A stretch of DNA of 13,475 nucleotides from Candidatus Blautia intestinipullorum (GTDB taxonomy: Bacteria > Bacillota > Clostridia > Lachnospirales > Lachnospiraceae), in contig DWVA01000095.1 in NCBI GenBank assembly GCA_019120475.1, forward strand, positions 1-13,475, given 5' to 3'. Both the position numbers and the translations under genes were made by a program. Below, piece after piece: positions 1 through 7,057 of the stretch. Below the pieces are notes generated by a model. That model was not told the DNA's origin, ran no database searches, and worked only from the letters and a program-made list of their open reading frames with translations. Within the stretch, counting starts at the first letter, position 1, and the number at the start of each line of letters is the position of its first letter.

Positions 1-1652
1 CACAGGAAAGAGATGTAAAACTCCAGGAAATACAGGCAGATTGGAGTGCGAATTATCCGGATCATACGCTTGAGATTGTGGATGAATATGAAACCAAGCT
101 GAAAGATAATCTGGAATATTATCTTGGAATCTTTCTTTTAGAGCAGTGGGATGAAAGTACCCAGAAATCATTTTTGGGATATTCGGGAAGTTTGGATACA
201 AATTTGCAGACAAGCCTGACAAGTCCCTATGACGCTTATTTTGAAGAAGCTGCTAATACCTACAATGTTCCGGTAGCATTATTGCTTGCAATGGGACAAG
301 TAGAATCCGGATTTGACCCGAACGTGGTCTCTGGCGCTGGAGCAATTGGTATCATGCAGTTGATGCCAGGAACAGCTGCGTCTCTTGGCGTAGAGAATCC
401 TTATGATCCCAGACAGAACATTATGGGCGGCGCAAAGTATGTGGCGCAATTGATTGAGCAGTTTCGGGATTTCCCTAATGCATTGGAGCTTGTTATTGCT
501 GGTTATAATGCTGGACCACAGGCCGTGGTAAATGCGGGGTATCAGGTCCCTGCCTACACAGAGACACAAAATCATGTCCGAAAAGTGATGGATTATTTGA
601 CAGTGACGGATCTTGATAGAGACGAACAAGAGCAGGACACGGAGAGCCTGGAGAATTCCTATACTTTATTGAAAACGGCGGTGCAGGATCATGTAAGCCG
701 TTTTTTTTCATGGTCGAATACAGGGGTAGAAGAAACGACACAAAAGCAGAGCGTGTATTACTTAAATACAGAAGGCGCCAGGGTGGAAATTTCTAAGGAA
801 ACTTATGAGGAATTAAAAGAGAGTGGACAGAATGTTACCTCGGAAGAGACAGAGGTTCCGGTTAAACGGGCAGAATACACTTTGGCGTTGTTGCTTAATT
901 CCCAGCTTTCAGGTACGGCGACAGGGTATGAATATAAATATGTCCTGGATCAGCCGACTTTCGAACTAGTTATCCGTGTTTTACAGGTTATGCAGGATGG
1001 AGTAGACGCATTAAAGGATGCGTTTTTTTCTTTGTTTTCCTGGACCGACTTTGTAACAGGAGGGAACATAGAGGATTCCTATGTTGGGAATATCGATGCT
1101 ACTGGTGATGTAATTCATTATGATACGGTTGGAAATGGCGTGAAAGAAGTCGTGTATTTCAACCAATTGGAAGAACCCTGGGCAAGCCTGCCGTATGCAA
1201 GCAGCACTGTGGCAAATTCCGGATGCGGACCTACTTCAATGGCGATTGTGATTTCGACTCTTACTGGGAAAAATGTAACTCCGGAAATGACAAAATCTTT
1301 TGCAGAGGATAATGGAGAATATGTGCAGGGTCAGGGAACCAGTCATTCTTTTATCGGAAATGCAGCGGCACATTGGGGCCTGACCTGTGAAAGAGTGGGA
1401 AAGGACCGGATGGATGATGTTGTGCAGGCACTGAAAGAAGGAAAAATGGTTGTAGAAATCTGTGAGGCTTATACGATAACCGGCGGTAGTAGTGGACACT
1501 TCATTGTTCTGACAGGAGTGACAAGCGACGGTTATATCACCATAGCTGACTGTGCCAGCCGTGAACGGACCGGTAAGGTATATAGTGTAGAAACGATAAA
1601 AAGCTATGGAAGGGACCTGTCAGCAGGAGCATTTTGGATTATTGGAAAGTAG
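1..1652 (+). CDS. Bifunctional cell-wall hydrolase: lysozyme-like transglycosylase + C39-type peptidase (5' partial)
   Basis: This is the conjugation-associated wall enzyme (VirB1-like role) that opens peptidoglycan for the mating channel. The frame is open from base 3, without a stop, to the TAG at 1650-1652, so the true start lies upstream; the GTG at 78 is only an internal alternative. From GTG-78, residues ~50-165 form an SLT/lysozyme-like domain with the catalytic Glu at nt 303-305 in a VESGFDP context, then GAIGIMQLMP and a YNAGP motif. A ~190-residue linker follows. Residues ~357-524 look like a C39_2 papain-type peptidase: Gln363, Cys383 in SGCGPTS, His474 in SGHFIVLTG and Asp491 in ADCAS. 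The C39 domain could cut peptide cross-links; its substrate is inferred. The next gene begins directly after the stop. Two-domain wall hydrolases are usual in Gram-positive conjugative elements, though many carry NlpC/P60 or CHAP instead of C39. Confidence 0.88.
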   Translation, partial: QERDVKLQEIQADWSANYPDHTLEIVDEYETKLKDNLEYYLGIFLLEQWDESTQKSFLGYSGSLDTNLQTSLTSPYDAYFEEAANTYNVPVALLLAMGQVESGFDPNVVSGAGAIGIMQLMPGTAASLGVENPYDPRQNIMGGAKYVAQLIEQFRDFPNALELVIAGYNAGPQAVVNAGYQVPAYTETQNHVRKVMDYLTVTDLDRDEQEQDTESLENSYTLLKTAVQDHVSRFFSWSNTGVEETTQKQSVYYLNTEGARVEISKETYEELKESGQNVTSEETEVPVKRAEYTLALLLNSQLSGTATGYEYKYVLDQPTFELVIRVLQVMQDGVDALKDAFFSLFSWTDFVTGGNIEDSYVGNIDATGDVIHYDTVGNGVKEVVYFNQLEEPWASLPYASSTVANSGCGPTSMAIVISTLTGKNVTPEMTKSFAEDNGEYVQGQGTSHSFIGNAAAHWGLTCERVGKDRMDDVVQALKEGKMVVEICEAYTITGGSSGHFIVLTGVTSDGYITIADCASRERTGKVYSVETIKSYGRDLSAGAFWIIGK

Positions 1653-2420
1653 GTGAGAAATACGAGGTTAAAAAAATCCGTCATGATCGTCCTTTTGTCT
1701 TGTGCCTTCTTTGTTGTATCTGCTGTGACCGTATTCGCAGAGGAAGCTCCTTTGGACTTGCCTGTGATTACACAGTGGATTGAGGGAAAAGGCTATGATT
1801 CTACTGGGAAAATGCTGGCAGATACATGGGCCTATGACTCAGTAAATGTCTCGGGAAAGTATGTTCTGTTTGGAACAGAGGGAGAAGTGCTTCAAAAAGC
1901 AGAAGACTGGCAGGAAAGAAATGAAACGGAAGAAAATTACTCGGTTACAGATCAGAATACAGGAATCATAGCGATACGGTGCAGCACTTTTCCGGATTTT
2001 ACTGGAATCGTTGAGGGAGTACTTGAAGAGAAAGGAGGAACCCAGTATCCGTTTGAATTAGATTATGAGAATGGATATAGCAGCAATATATCTGTCAGTA
2101 CGGGAAATTATAGACTTATACTTACTGCATATGATGATAAGTTCTATTATCAGATCAGCTTCGAAGAAGAACGGATAGAAATACAGGAGTCTGATTTTAA
2201 AATTATAAATCTTCAGGTAACTCAGGAAACCAAAGGCGAGAGAAAAGAACAGGATACGGCGAATCATGAAGAAGAGCTTTCCTTAAGCGGATTCGATGGA
2301 GAAAGGAAAGAACTTTCAGAAGAAGAGCTGAAGAAAATGGGAACCTTTTTTCTGCTTACCATTGCAATCTGCCTGATCGGGTATGGGATTTATCGGAAAA
2401 GAAAGAAAACATACACTTGA
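1653..2420 (+). CDS. Secreted/membrane-anchored conjugation-locus protein, unknown function
   Basis: I do not recognise a family. The N-terminus is a clear signal peptide: basic n-region (RNTRLKKS), hydrophobic core MIVLLSCAFFVVSAVTV, and likely cleavage after the VFA at about residue 29. Residues ~30-200 are an acidic, Gly/Tyr/Ser-rich extracellular region, probably beta-rich. A charged Glu/Lys linker (~190-228) leads to a C-terminal membrane segment (~230-247) and a basic tail RKRKKTYT. This is an anchored ectodomain topology, similar to a sortase-less surface protein. The GTG start abuts the upstream TAG with no spacer, so translation is probably coupled. ATG at 1683 is an alternative, but it would remove the positive n-region. 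Its place between the wall hydrolase and the PrgI-like protein suggests an accessory channel or surface component; that role is inference. Confidence 0.75.
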   Translation: MRNTRLKKSVMIVLLSCAFFVVSAVTVFAEEAPLDLPVITQWIEGKGYDSTGKMLADTWAYDSVNVSGKYVLFGTEGEVLQKAEDWQERNETEENYSVTDQNTGIIAIRCSTFPDFTGIVEGVLEEKGGTQYPFELDYENGYSSNISVSTGNYRLILTAYDDKFYYQISFEEERIEIQESDFKIINLQVTQETKGERKEQDTANHEEELSLSGFDGERKELSEEELKKMGTFFLLTIAICLIGYGIYRKRKKTYT

Positions 2421-2426
2421 TATTCG

Positions 2427-2434
2427 AAAGGGGG
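2427..2434 (+). promoter_or_regulatory. Ribosome binding site AAAGGGGG for the PrgI-like gene
   Basis: AAAGGGGG lies six bases before the ATG at 2441. It decides against the upstream in-frame TTG at 2417, which would place this site inside the coding region. Confidence 0.75.
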
Positions 2435-2440
2435 CATGAG

Positions 2441-2944
2441 ATGTCAGGAAAAGAAAAGGTGGATATTTACACGATACCACCGAACTTTGCAGAATCTGGA
2501 AAGTGGTTTTCAGGAAGGATTGATGCGGGGAATGCAGTAGAGGCGGCAATATTGTCGCTTTTTTTAGTGAAACTTCTTCTGGAATTGCCGATAGATGGCG
2601 AAATGAAAATTTACGCTGGTGTGATATTTATCCTGCCGGTTACTATTTTTGCAGTAATCGGAGTACAAGGGGAGCGTCTGACCTTATTTTTATTCCATGT
2701 TCTGTGTTTCCTAAAAAAACGCCGGGTACTTGAAAAGCCAAGTGGAAAGTACCAATTAGAGAGAAAGCGCAGGATAGAAAGGAGAAAGCGTAGAGCTGAG
2801 AGAAGAAACCTGAAAAGGAAAGGAGGTAATGGAGATCAGTCAGGAAATCAAAGAACTGGAAGCAAGGCTGCGAGAGGCACGAAGAGAAGAAAAGCGAATA
2901 CAAAAAGAGGAGCGGATCCATCGGCAGAAGCAGAAAAAAGCTGA
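2441..2944 (+). CDS. PrgI/VirB3-like small inner-membrane conjugation protein
   Basis: A 167-residue protein. The N-terminal sequence (VDIYTIPPNFAESGKWF) precedes two membrane segments, ~32-51 and ~57-75. After them comes GVQGERLTLFLFHVLCFLKKRRV, the pattern seen in PrgI/VirB3-like proteins encoded just upstream of virB4 in Gram-positive elements. In that family the protein sits in the membrane and contacts the VirB4 ATPase. The last ~70 residues are extremely Lys/Arg-rich and look disordered. The final 116 bases overlap the start of virB4 in another frame, much more than ordinary translational coupling. The last ~38 residues, from about Gly130, turn into Gly/Gln/Ser/Lys low complexity, so this tail may be a passive read-out of virB4 rather than selected protein. 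The family call rests on topology, motif and position. Confidence 0.78.
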   Translation: MSGKEKVDIYTIPPNFAESGKWFSGRIDAGNAVEAAILSLFLVKLLLELPIDGEMKIYAGVIFILPVTIFAVIGVQGERLTLFLFHVLCFLKKRRVLEKPSGKYQLERKRRIERRKRRAERRNLKRKGGNGDQSGNQRTGSKAARGTKRRKANTKRGADPSAEAEKS

Positions 2945-5576
2945 AAGAGAGCAGGAACGAGAAGAAAGCCGGGTACGGCGGGAAATTCAGAAAGAAGAAG
3001 AAAAGCTAAGGCGATCTTTAGCAAATCCGCAGTTGGAAAAGGTAGATACTGGGACACATCATAACAGGAAAAGATCTGTTCACAATAAGAAAGTTCAAGA
3101 GGATAACCAGGATCTTCTTCCTATGACATGGGCTGCAACGTATCTTCCAATTAAAAAGATCAAGAATGGAATCATTTATACGGAGGATGGCAGATATGTA
3201 AAAATGCTTGAAATTCTACCTATAAATTTTTTGCTTCGTTCACCTTCTGAGCAGAGAAATATTGTTTTTTCCTTTTTAAGCTATTTAAAAATTGCTCCGA
3301 TTCGGATGCAGTTTAAAATCGTTTCGAAAAAAGCAGACATTGCAGAGTATTTGGAGAAGATCCAGGAAGAGATTGAGCGTGAGGAGGATGAACAATGCAG
3401 GATTTTGCAGGAGGATTATGCGAAATTAATCCGTTCTATTGGTACGAAAGAAGCAATTACCAGACGGTTCTTTTTGATCTTTGAATATCATTCCTATGAT
3501 GGGAATCGTAATCCGAAGGAAAAAGATGTGTATCTGAATATCCGGTCGGCAGTACAGACGGCAAAAAAATATCTTGCGATGTGCGGGAACGTGGTTCTGG
3601 AGCATGAAAATGAATCCCGTTTTTGCGTAGAGGTACTGTATCAGATTTTGAATCGGAAAACAAGTGTTACCGTGCCTCTTTCAGAAAGGATTCGGAAAGT
3701 TTCCGAATGGTATAGAAAAGAAAACGGGAAAGAAAGTCTTTCACGTTTGCCGGTTACGGAGTTGTTTGCTCCTCATGCTATTGATTTCAAACATCGTAAT
3801 TATGTGGTGTTTGATGGCGTATACCATACATATTTATATATTCCTTCTAATAAGTATCGAATCCGTGTCCCTGCTGGATGGCTTTCCCTTTTGATCAATG
3901 CGGGAGAGGGAATTGATGTGGACATCTTTTTCTTCAAGCAGGATAAAGTAAAATCTGTGGAACGGATTGGCCGAAGAATCCGGCTGAACCGTTCAAAATT
4001 GAAGGAAACATATGATACCAATACGGACTATGATGATCTGTCGGAATCAATTCGTGCGGGCTTTTACTTAAAGAATGGGCTGAGCGGCAGTGAAGAGCTT
4101 TACTATATGGCAACGCTCATTACGATTACGGGACATTCAGAAAAAGAGGTAGAGTGGCGTGCCAGGGAAATGTCAAAACTGCTAAGTTCCCAGGACATAG
4201 GAACTGCCAGATGTATTTTTTCAGAAGAAGCAGCTTTCTTATCTTCCTTGCCAATCTTAAATCTGGATCAGAACCTATACAGGAAAGCAAGGAGGAATAT
4301 TTTAACTTCGGGCGTAGCGGCCTGCTATCCTTTTGTGAGCTATGAAATGTCCGACCGTGATGGAATCCTTATGGGGGTTAACAAGGCGAATAACTCCCTT
4401 GTAATCGTAGATATTTTTAACTCGGAGGTTTATAAGAATGCCAATATTACAATCTTAGGAACCAGCGGAGCAGGAAAAACGTTCTGCCTTCAGTTGATGG
4501 CTCTGAGGATGCGGCGAAAAAATATTCAGGTATTTATCGTTGCACCGGAAAAAGGGCATGAACTGGCAAGAGCCTGCCAGAATATCGGTGGGGCTTATTT
4601 GAAAATTGCACCCGGGTCGGATTATGGGATCAATATCATGGAGATCCGGCCCAGCGATCAAAGTGCGAGGATCATCTTAGATGGGGAGGCGTCCCAGCGG
4701 TCCGAACTGGCAATGAAGATTCAGAGTCTCCATATCTTCTTTACGATCCTGATACCGGATATTACCCATGAGGAACGGCAGCTTCTAGATGAAGCCTTTA
4801 TCCTTACTTATAAAGAGAAAGGAATTACGCATGATAATGCAAGCCTATGGGATGAAAACCATCCGGGTAAATATAAAGAAATGCCCATTCTGGGCGATTT
4901 ATACAGGATCCTTTTAAAAAAAGAAGATACGAAACGGATGGCAAATATTTTAAACCGATTGGTCAATGGCTCTTCATCTAATTTTAACAGACGGACCAAT
5001 ATTGATTCAGATAACAAATATATTGTCCTTGATATCTCTGAAATGCAGAGTGATCTGGGACTTGCGACATTTACGGCTTTGGATTTTGTGTGGTCGAAAG
5101 TAAAAGAAGACCGGACAAAAGAAAAAGCTTTTTTTATTGACGAATGCTGGGCGTTACTGGCTGATAATGAACTGACTGCAAATTATATCCTGGAAATATT
5201 TAAAACCATCCGGGGCTATGGTGGCGCTGCGGTCTGCGCAAGTCAGGATCTGGAAGATTTCTTCTCCCTTAAAAATGGAAAATATGGGAAAGGTGTCCTG
5301 AACAATTCCAAGACAAAGATCATCCTAAATCTGGAGCATAAGGAAGCGGAGATCGTTAAAAATGAAATGGATCTTTCTGAAGCGGAGACATTAGCAATCA
5401 CCAGGTTCGAAAGAGGAAACGCCCTGATCTCAACTAACAATAATAATCTACTGGTTGAATTTAAAGCCAGCCAGTTAGAGAAGGATCTGATCACTACGGA
5501 TCGTAAAGACTTGAAGGAATTAAAAGAACGGCTAGAGAAATATGGTGGTCAGGCCTATGGCAGGAAGGGGGCATAA
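2829..5576 (+). CDS. virB4: VirB4-family conjugation ATPase
   Basis: This cytoplasmic ATPase powers assembly and substrate movement of the type IV secretion channel. Of 915 residues, ~1-75 are a Glu/Arg/Lys-rich coiled-coil-like extension. Residues ~95-500 are the VirB4 N-terminal region, beginning around MTWAATYLPIKKIKNGIIYTE at nt 3123. The ATPase core has Walker A GTSGAGKT at residues 544-551 (nt 4458-4481), Walker B AFFIDE with Asp771/Glu772 (nt 5139-5144), and downstream ASQDLEDFF resembling the conserved Gln motif. The frame has a TGA at 2811-2813, so ATG 2829 is the first possible start. It is preceded by AGGAGG only two bases away, an unusually tight spacing; the AAGGAA before that is eight bases away. 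The first 116 bases overlap the PrgI-like gene. The ATPase motifs look intact. It ends the first gene cluster, followed by a 109-base gap. Confidence 0.95.
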   Translation: MEISQEIKELEARLREARREEKRIQKEERIHRQKQKKAEREQEREESRVRREIQKEEEKLRRSLANPQLEKVDTGTHHNRKRSVHNKKVQEDNQDLLPMTWAATYLPIKKIKNGIIYTEDGRYVKMLEILPINFLLRSPSEQRNIVFSFLSYLKIAPIRMQFKIVSKKADIAEYLEKIQEEIEREEDEQCRILQEDYAKLIRSIGTKEAITRRFFLIFEYHSYDGNRNPKEKDVYLNIRSAVQTAKKYLAMCGNVVLEHENESRFCVEVLYQILNRKTSVTVPLSERIRKVSEWYRKENGKESLSRLPVTELFAPHAIDFKHRNYVVFDGVYHTYLYIPSNKYRIRVPAGWLSLLINAGEGIDVDIFFFKQDKVKSVERIGRRIRLNRSKLKETYDTNTDYDDLSESIRAGFYLKNGLSGSEELYYMATLITITGHSEKEVEWRAREMSKLLSSQDIGTARCIFSEEAAFLSSLPILNLDQNLYRKARRNILTSGVAACYPFVSYEMSDRDGILMGVNKANNSLVIVDIFNSEVYKNANITILGTSGAGKTFCLQLMALRMRRKNIQVFIVAPEKGHELARACQNIGGAYLKIAPGSDYGINIMEIRPSDQSARIILDGEASQRSELAMKIQSLHIFFTILIPDITHEERQLLDEAFILTYKEKGITHDNASLWDENHPGKYKEMPILGDLYRILLKKEDTKRMANILNRLVNGSSSNFNRRTNIDSDNKYIVLDISEMQSDLGLATFTALDFVWSKVKEDRTKEKAFFIDECWALLADNELTANYILEIFKTIRGYGGAAVCASQDLEDFFSLKNGKYGKGVLNNSKTKIILNLEHKEAEIVKNEMDLSEAETLAITRFERGNALISTNNNNLLVEFKASQLEKDLITTDRKDLKELKERLEKYGGQAYGRKGA

Positions 5577-5600
5577 GAAATGATTACTAACAAAGCGTAA

Positions 5601-5629
5601 TTTATGCGTAAAAAATACGCATTTATTAT
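5601..5629 (+). promoter_or_regulatory. Candidate promoter with operator palindrome in the spacer
   Basis: TATTAT at 5624-5629 matches the sigma-A -10 box at 5 of 6 positions. A 17-base spacer upstream lies TTTATG (5601-5606), a poor -35 box. The palindrome overlaps the -35 end and fills most of the spacer, which would be ideal for repression. A promoter is reasonable here because this gap separates two gene clusters, but the -35 match is weak. Confidence 0.3.
5604..5622. repeat. Perfect palindrome ATGCGTA-AAAAA-TACGCAT
   Basis: Seven-base perfect arms are separated by five A residues. The arms have only three G/C pairs each, and the following T-rich stretch is interrupted, so a terminator role for virB4 is possible but weak. 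A double-stranded operator reading fits better because the same half-site recurs nearby. Confidence 0.7.
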
Positions 5630-5672
5630 TTTGAACTAATCGGAATGCGCAATGATTGCGTATATTCGTGAG

Positions 5673-5680
5673 AAAGGAGA
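5673..5680 (+). promoter_or_regulatory. Ribosome binding site AAAGGAGA that sets a TTG start
   Basis: The core GGAG (5676-5679) lies six bases before TTG at 5686. The longer reading from TTG 5656 would put this strong site inside the coding sequence, and no ATG is available nearby in the frame. The ATG at 5681 is out of frame and stops after five codons. Confidence 0.7.
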
Positions 5681-5685
5681 ATGCA

Positions 5686-6237
5686 TTGGAATACGTGAAT
5701 AATCAAAAGCAGGTCGAGAAACAGATCCTTGAACTGGTAAAAAAATATAATGTCTTATACAAGAAACAGCTCTATGAGTTTTTTGCTGTAGACGGTCGGG
5801 AAAAATTTGTAGGGAAAGCGCTGCATTCTCTATTAAAGGATCGGTTTCTTTATCTTAATGATGTAACACAGATGGTGTATCAGCATGAAAAAGCCTATGA
5901 GTTCAGAGAAAAAGGCACACTTATGGCTTTTTGGGTATTGATATCCTTGATGAAACAAAAGAAAATAGAGAACCACTTTTTGTCTTCTAGAGAGGAATAT
6001 CCGGTCCGGATTATTTTTGTGGGAGATGCGGAAATCTATGATATTTTATATGTTTCTGAGGAAGAAATCCAACTGGTAAATAACCTTTTTTCAAGAAAGA
6101 GAATTGAGGGCTGCCAGCATGTTGTGATAGTGGAAGATAAACATGAGATTCCGCAGCTTCAAATTCCTGATGCAATTGGATTTTGCACAGTTTCAGAAGA
6201 AGATGGAGGAGTTGAGTATTATCGCAGAGACGAATGA
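5686..6237 (+). CDS. DUF5697-like winged-helix protein of conjugative elements
   Basis: A 183-residue cytosolic protein without signal peptide or membrane segment. Residues ~5-70 have the predicted helix pattern and beta-wing of a winged helix: QVEKQILELVKKYNVLYKKQLYEFF, then GKALHSLLKDRFLYLNDVTQMVYQ. The remainder alternates strands and helices (VRIIFVGDAEIYDILYVSEEEIQLVNN, then HVVIVEDKHEIPQLQIP), suggesting a small alpha/beta regulatory or partner-binding domain. I associate it with DUF5697, found in Firmicutes conjugative elements, from memory of pattern and context. Start chosen: TTG 5686 behind AAAGGAGA. The final 35 bases overlap the next gene, implying coupled translation. The GCGTA palindrome cluster directly upstream may be its operator. 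DNA binding is inferred; biochemical function is unknown. Confidence 0.65.
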   Translation: MEYVNNQKQVEKQILELVKKYNVLYKKQLYEFFAVDGREKFVGKALHSLLKDRFLYLNDVTQMVYQHEKAYEFREKGTLMAFWVLISLMKQKKIENHFLSSREEYPVRIIFVGDAEIYDILYVSEEEIQLVNNLFSRKRIEGCQHVVIVEDKHEIPQLQIPDAIGFCTVSEEDGGVEYYRRDE

Positions 6238-6940
6238 AAAGGAGGTATTACAGAAACTAAAAAAACAGCTTGATGCAGGCCAAAAGGCGGCAGGACATGT
6301 GGAGCAGATGCTGGCTGAATCCCGAAATCTACTGCTTGCATATTCCAGAAAAACGGTAAATATTCATTACGAAAATCTAAGTGATATGATCGTGGAAGCT
6401 GCAAAAAGTTCAGAGGTTCTCACCGAAAAAATGAGACGGTTAGTTTTAGAAATGACACTGGATACCAGGAAGTATGAGCGTTATAAATCGGATGTCGTAT
6501 TGATCCATGGGATTGAACTGAACTATCAGGATGAAATTCTATGCATTTCACTTCCGGTATTGATCCCTCACAGAAAAGCTGAATATACAGACTATATTTA
6601 CCGGCCCCTTTATACTGCATTTCAGCATTGGTGTATGCAGCAGGCGGAAAGTAATCAAGTGATCCCGGAATACAAAAATTGCACCGTTTGTTTCTTTCAT
6701 CTTTATGACAAAAATTTGCCGTTATATAGGGTACGTGACCATGACAATATGGAGGAAAAACATGTCCTTGATGTAATAGCAAATTTCTTTTTGACATCGG
6801 ACAGCGGTTACTACACCAGCACTTATCATGAGACTCGGATGGAAGAAAAAGACAGGACAGTCATTTATTTGATTCCAGCGGATCTTTTTCCTGCCTGGCT
6901 GCAGGAAAAAAGGGGACAAATGATATCGAATTTTTTATAG
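6203..6940 (+). CDS. DUF6100-like cytosolic protein of conjugative elements
   Basis: A 245-residue soluble protein. Residues ~5-90 are mostly long helices, probably coiled coil (NEKEVLQKLKKQLDAGQKAAG through LTEKMRRLVLEMT). From ~105 a globular part follows: DVVLIHGIELNYQDEILCISLPVLIPHRK, a YRPLYTAFQHW segment, then HVLDVIANFFLTSDSGYYTSTYHETR. No nucleotide-binding or metal motif is visible. I recall similar proteins as DUF6100, next to DUF5697 genes in Clostridia elements; function is not known to me. The start is uncertain. ATG 6203 has only a weak AGAAGA ahead of it, while a strong GGAGGAG lies just inside the gene at 6205-6211, too close to TTG 6212. The longer frame back to 6143 overlaps the previous gene heavily and is unlikely. 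Confidence 0.6.
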   Translation: MEELSIIAETNEKEVLQKLKKQLDAGQKAAGHVEQMLAESRNLLLAYSRKTVNIHYENLSDMIVEAAKSSEVLTEKMRRLVLEMTLDTRKYERYKSDVVLIHGIELNYQDEILCISLPVLIPHRKAEYTDYIYRPLYTAFQHWCMQQAESNQVIPEYKNCTVCFFHLYDKNLPLYRVRDHDNMEEKHVLDVIANFFLTSDSGYYTSTYHETRMEEKDRTVIYLIPADLFPAWLQEKRGQMISNFL

Positions 6941-6966
6941 GTAGAGCAACTGCTTTTTTCGATATC
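6922..6966. repeat. Nine-base perfect inverted repeat across the end of the DUF6100-like gene
   Basis: GATATCGAA (6922-6930) pairs perfectly with TTCGATATC (6958-6966) around a 27-base loop that contains the stop codon (6938-6940). No T-run follows the right arm, so it is not a classical terminator. Each arm contains the palindrome GATATC. It could be a transcript-stabilising hairpin or a paired binding site. Confidence 0.6.
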
Positions 6967-6972
6967 TGAAAT

Positions 6973-6987
6973 CGGACGAAATGTCCG
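6973..6987. repeat. Short inverted repeat CGGAC-GAAAT-GTCCG
   Basis: Five-base G+C-rich arms surround a five-base loop, six bases after the preceding repeat. Two further inverted repeats flank it in the same gap, which makes a structured or protein-bound leader more likely than chance. Alone it would be weak. Confidence 0.4.
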
Positions 6988-7009
6988 GAAAATCAAGGGG
7001 TTAAAAAAG

Positions 7010-7026
7010 GATTCCTGCACGGAATC
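7010..7026. repeat. Short inverted repeat GATTCC-TGCAC-GGAATC before the wHTH gene
   Basis: Six-base perfect arms surround a five-base loop, 31 bases ahead of the ATG at 7058. It would sit in the 5' leader of that gene if transcription starts within this gap. I see no convincing -35/-10 pair here. Confidence 0.4.
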
Positions 7027-7057
7027 TACCCAAGTATGGAAAAGGTAGGGTACGCAT

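Larger units (their letters stand above)
5593..5663 (+). repeat. Cluster of five GCGTA-type half-sites (putative operator or iteron-like array)
   Basis: Five related 8-mers fall in 71 bases of the virB4-to-DUF5697 gap. On the + strand they are AAGCGTAA (5593-5600), ATGCGTAA (5604-5611) and ATGCGCAA (5645-5652). On the - strand they are at 5615-5622 (ATGCGTAT) and 5656-5663 (ATACGCAA). The first two are exactly 11 bases apart, about one helical turn. The other pairs form palindromes. This is typical of protein-binding sites. Three winged-helix proteins are encoded just downstream and are candidate binders, but that link is inferred. Confidence 0.6.

Noticed and set aside
2417..2440. TTG 2417 start for the PrgI-like gene
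   Set aside because: The strong AAAGGGGG lies downstream of it and serves ATG 2441.
5604..5630. Intrinsic terminator after virB4
   Set aside because: The stem has seven pairs with only three G/C, and the T-tract is interrupted by A; the half-site recurs nearby, which favours a binding site.
5656..5685. Longer start (TTG 5656) for the DUF5697-like gene
   Set aside because: It would put the AAAGGAGA site inside the gene and begin within the second palindrome; TTG 5686 has ideal spacing.
6143..6202. Longer start (ATG 6143) for the DUF6100-like gene
   Set aside because: It would overlap the preceding gene by 95 bases, and the extra residues mirror the other frame. ATG 6203 is preferred, with reservations.
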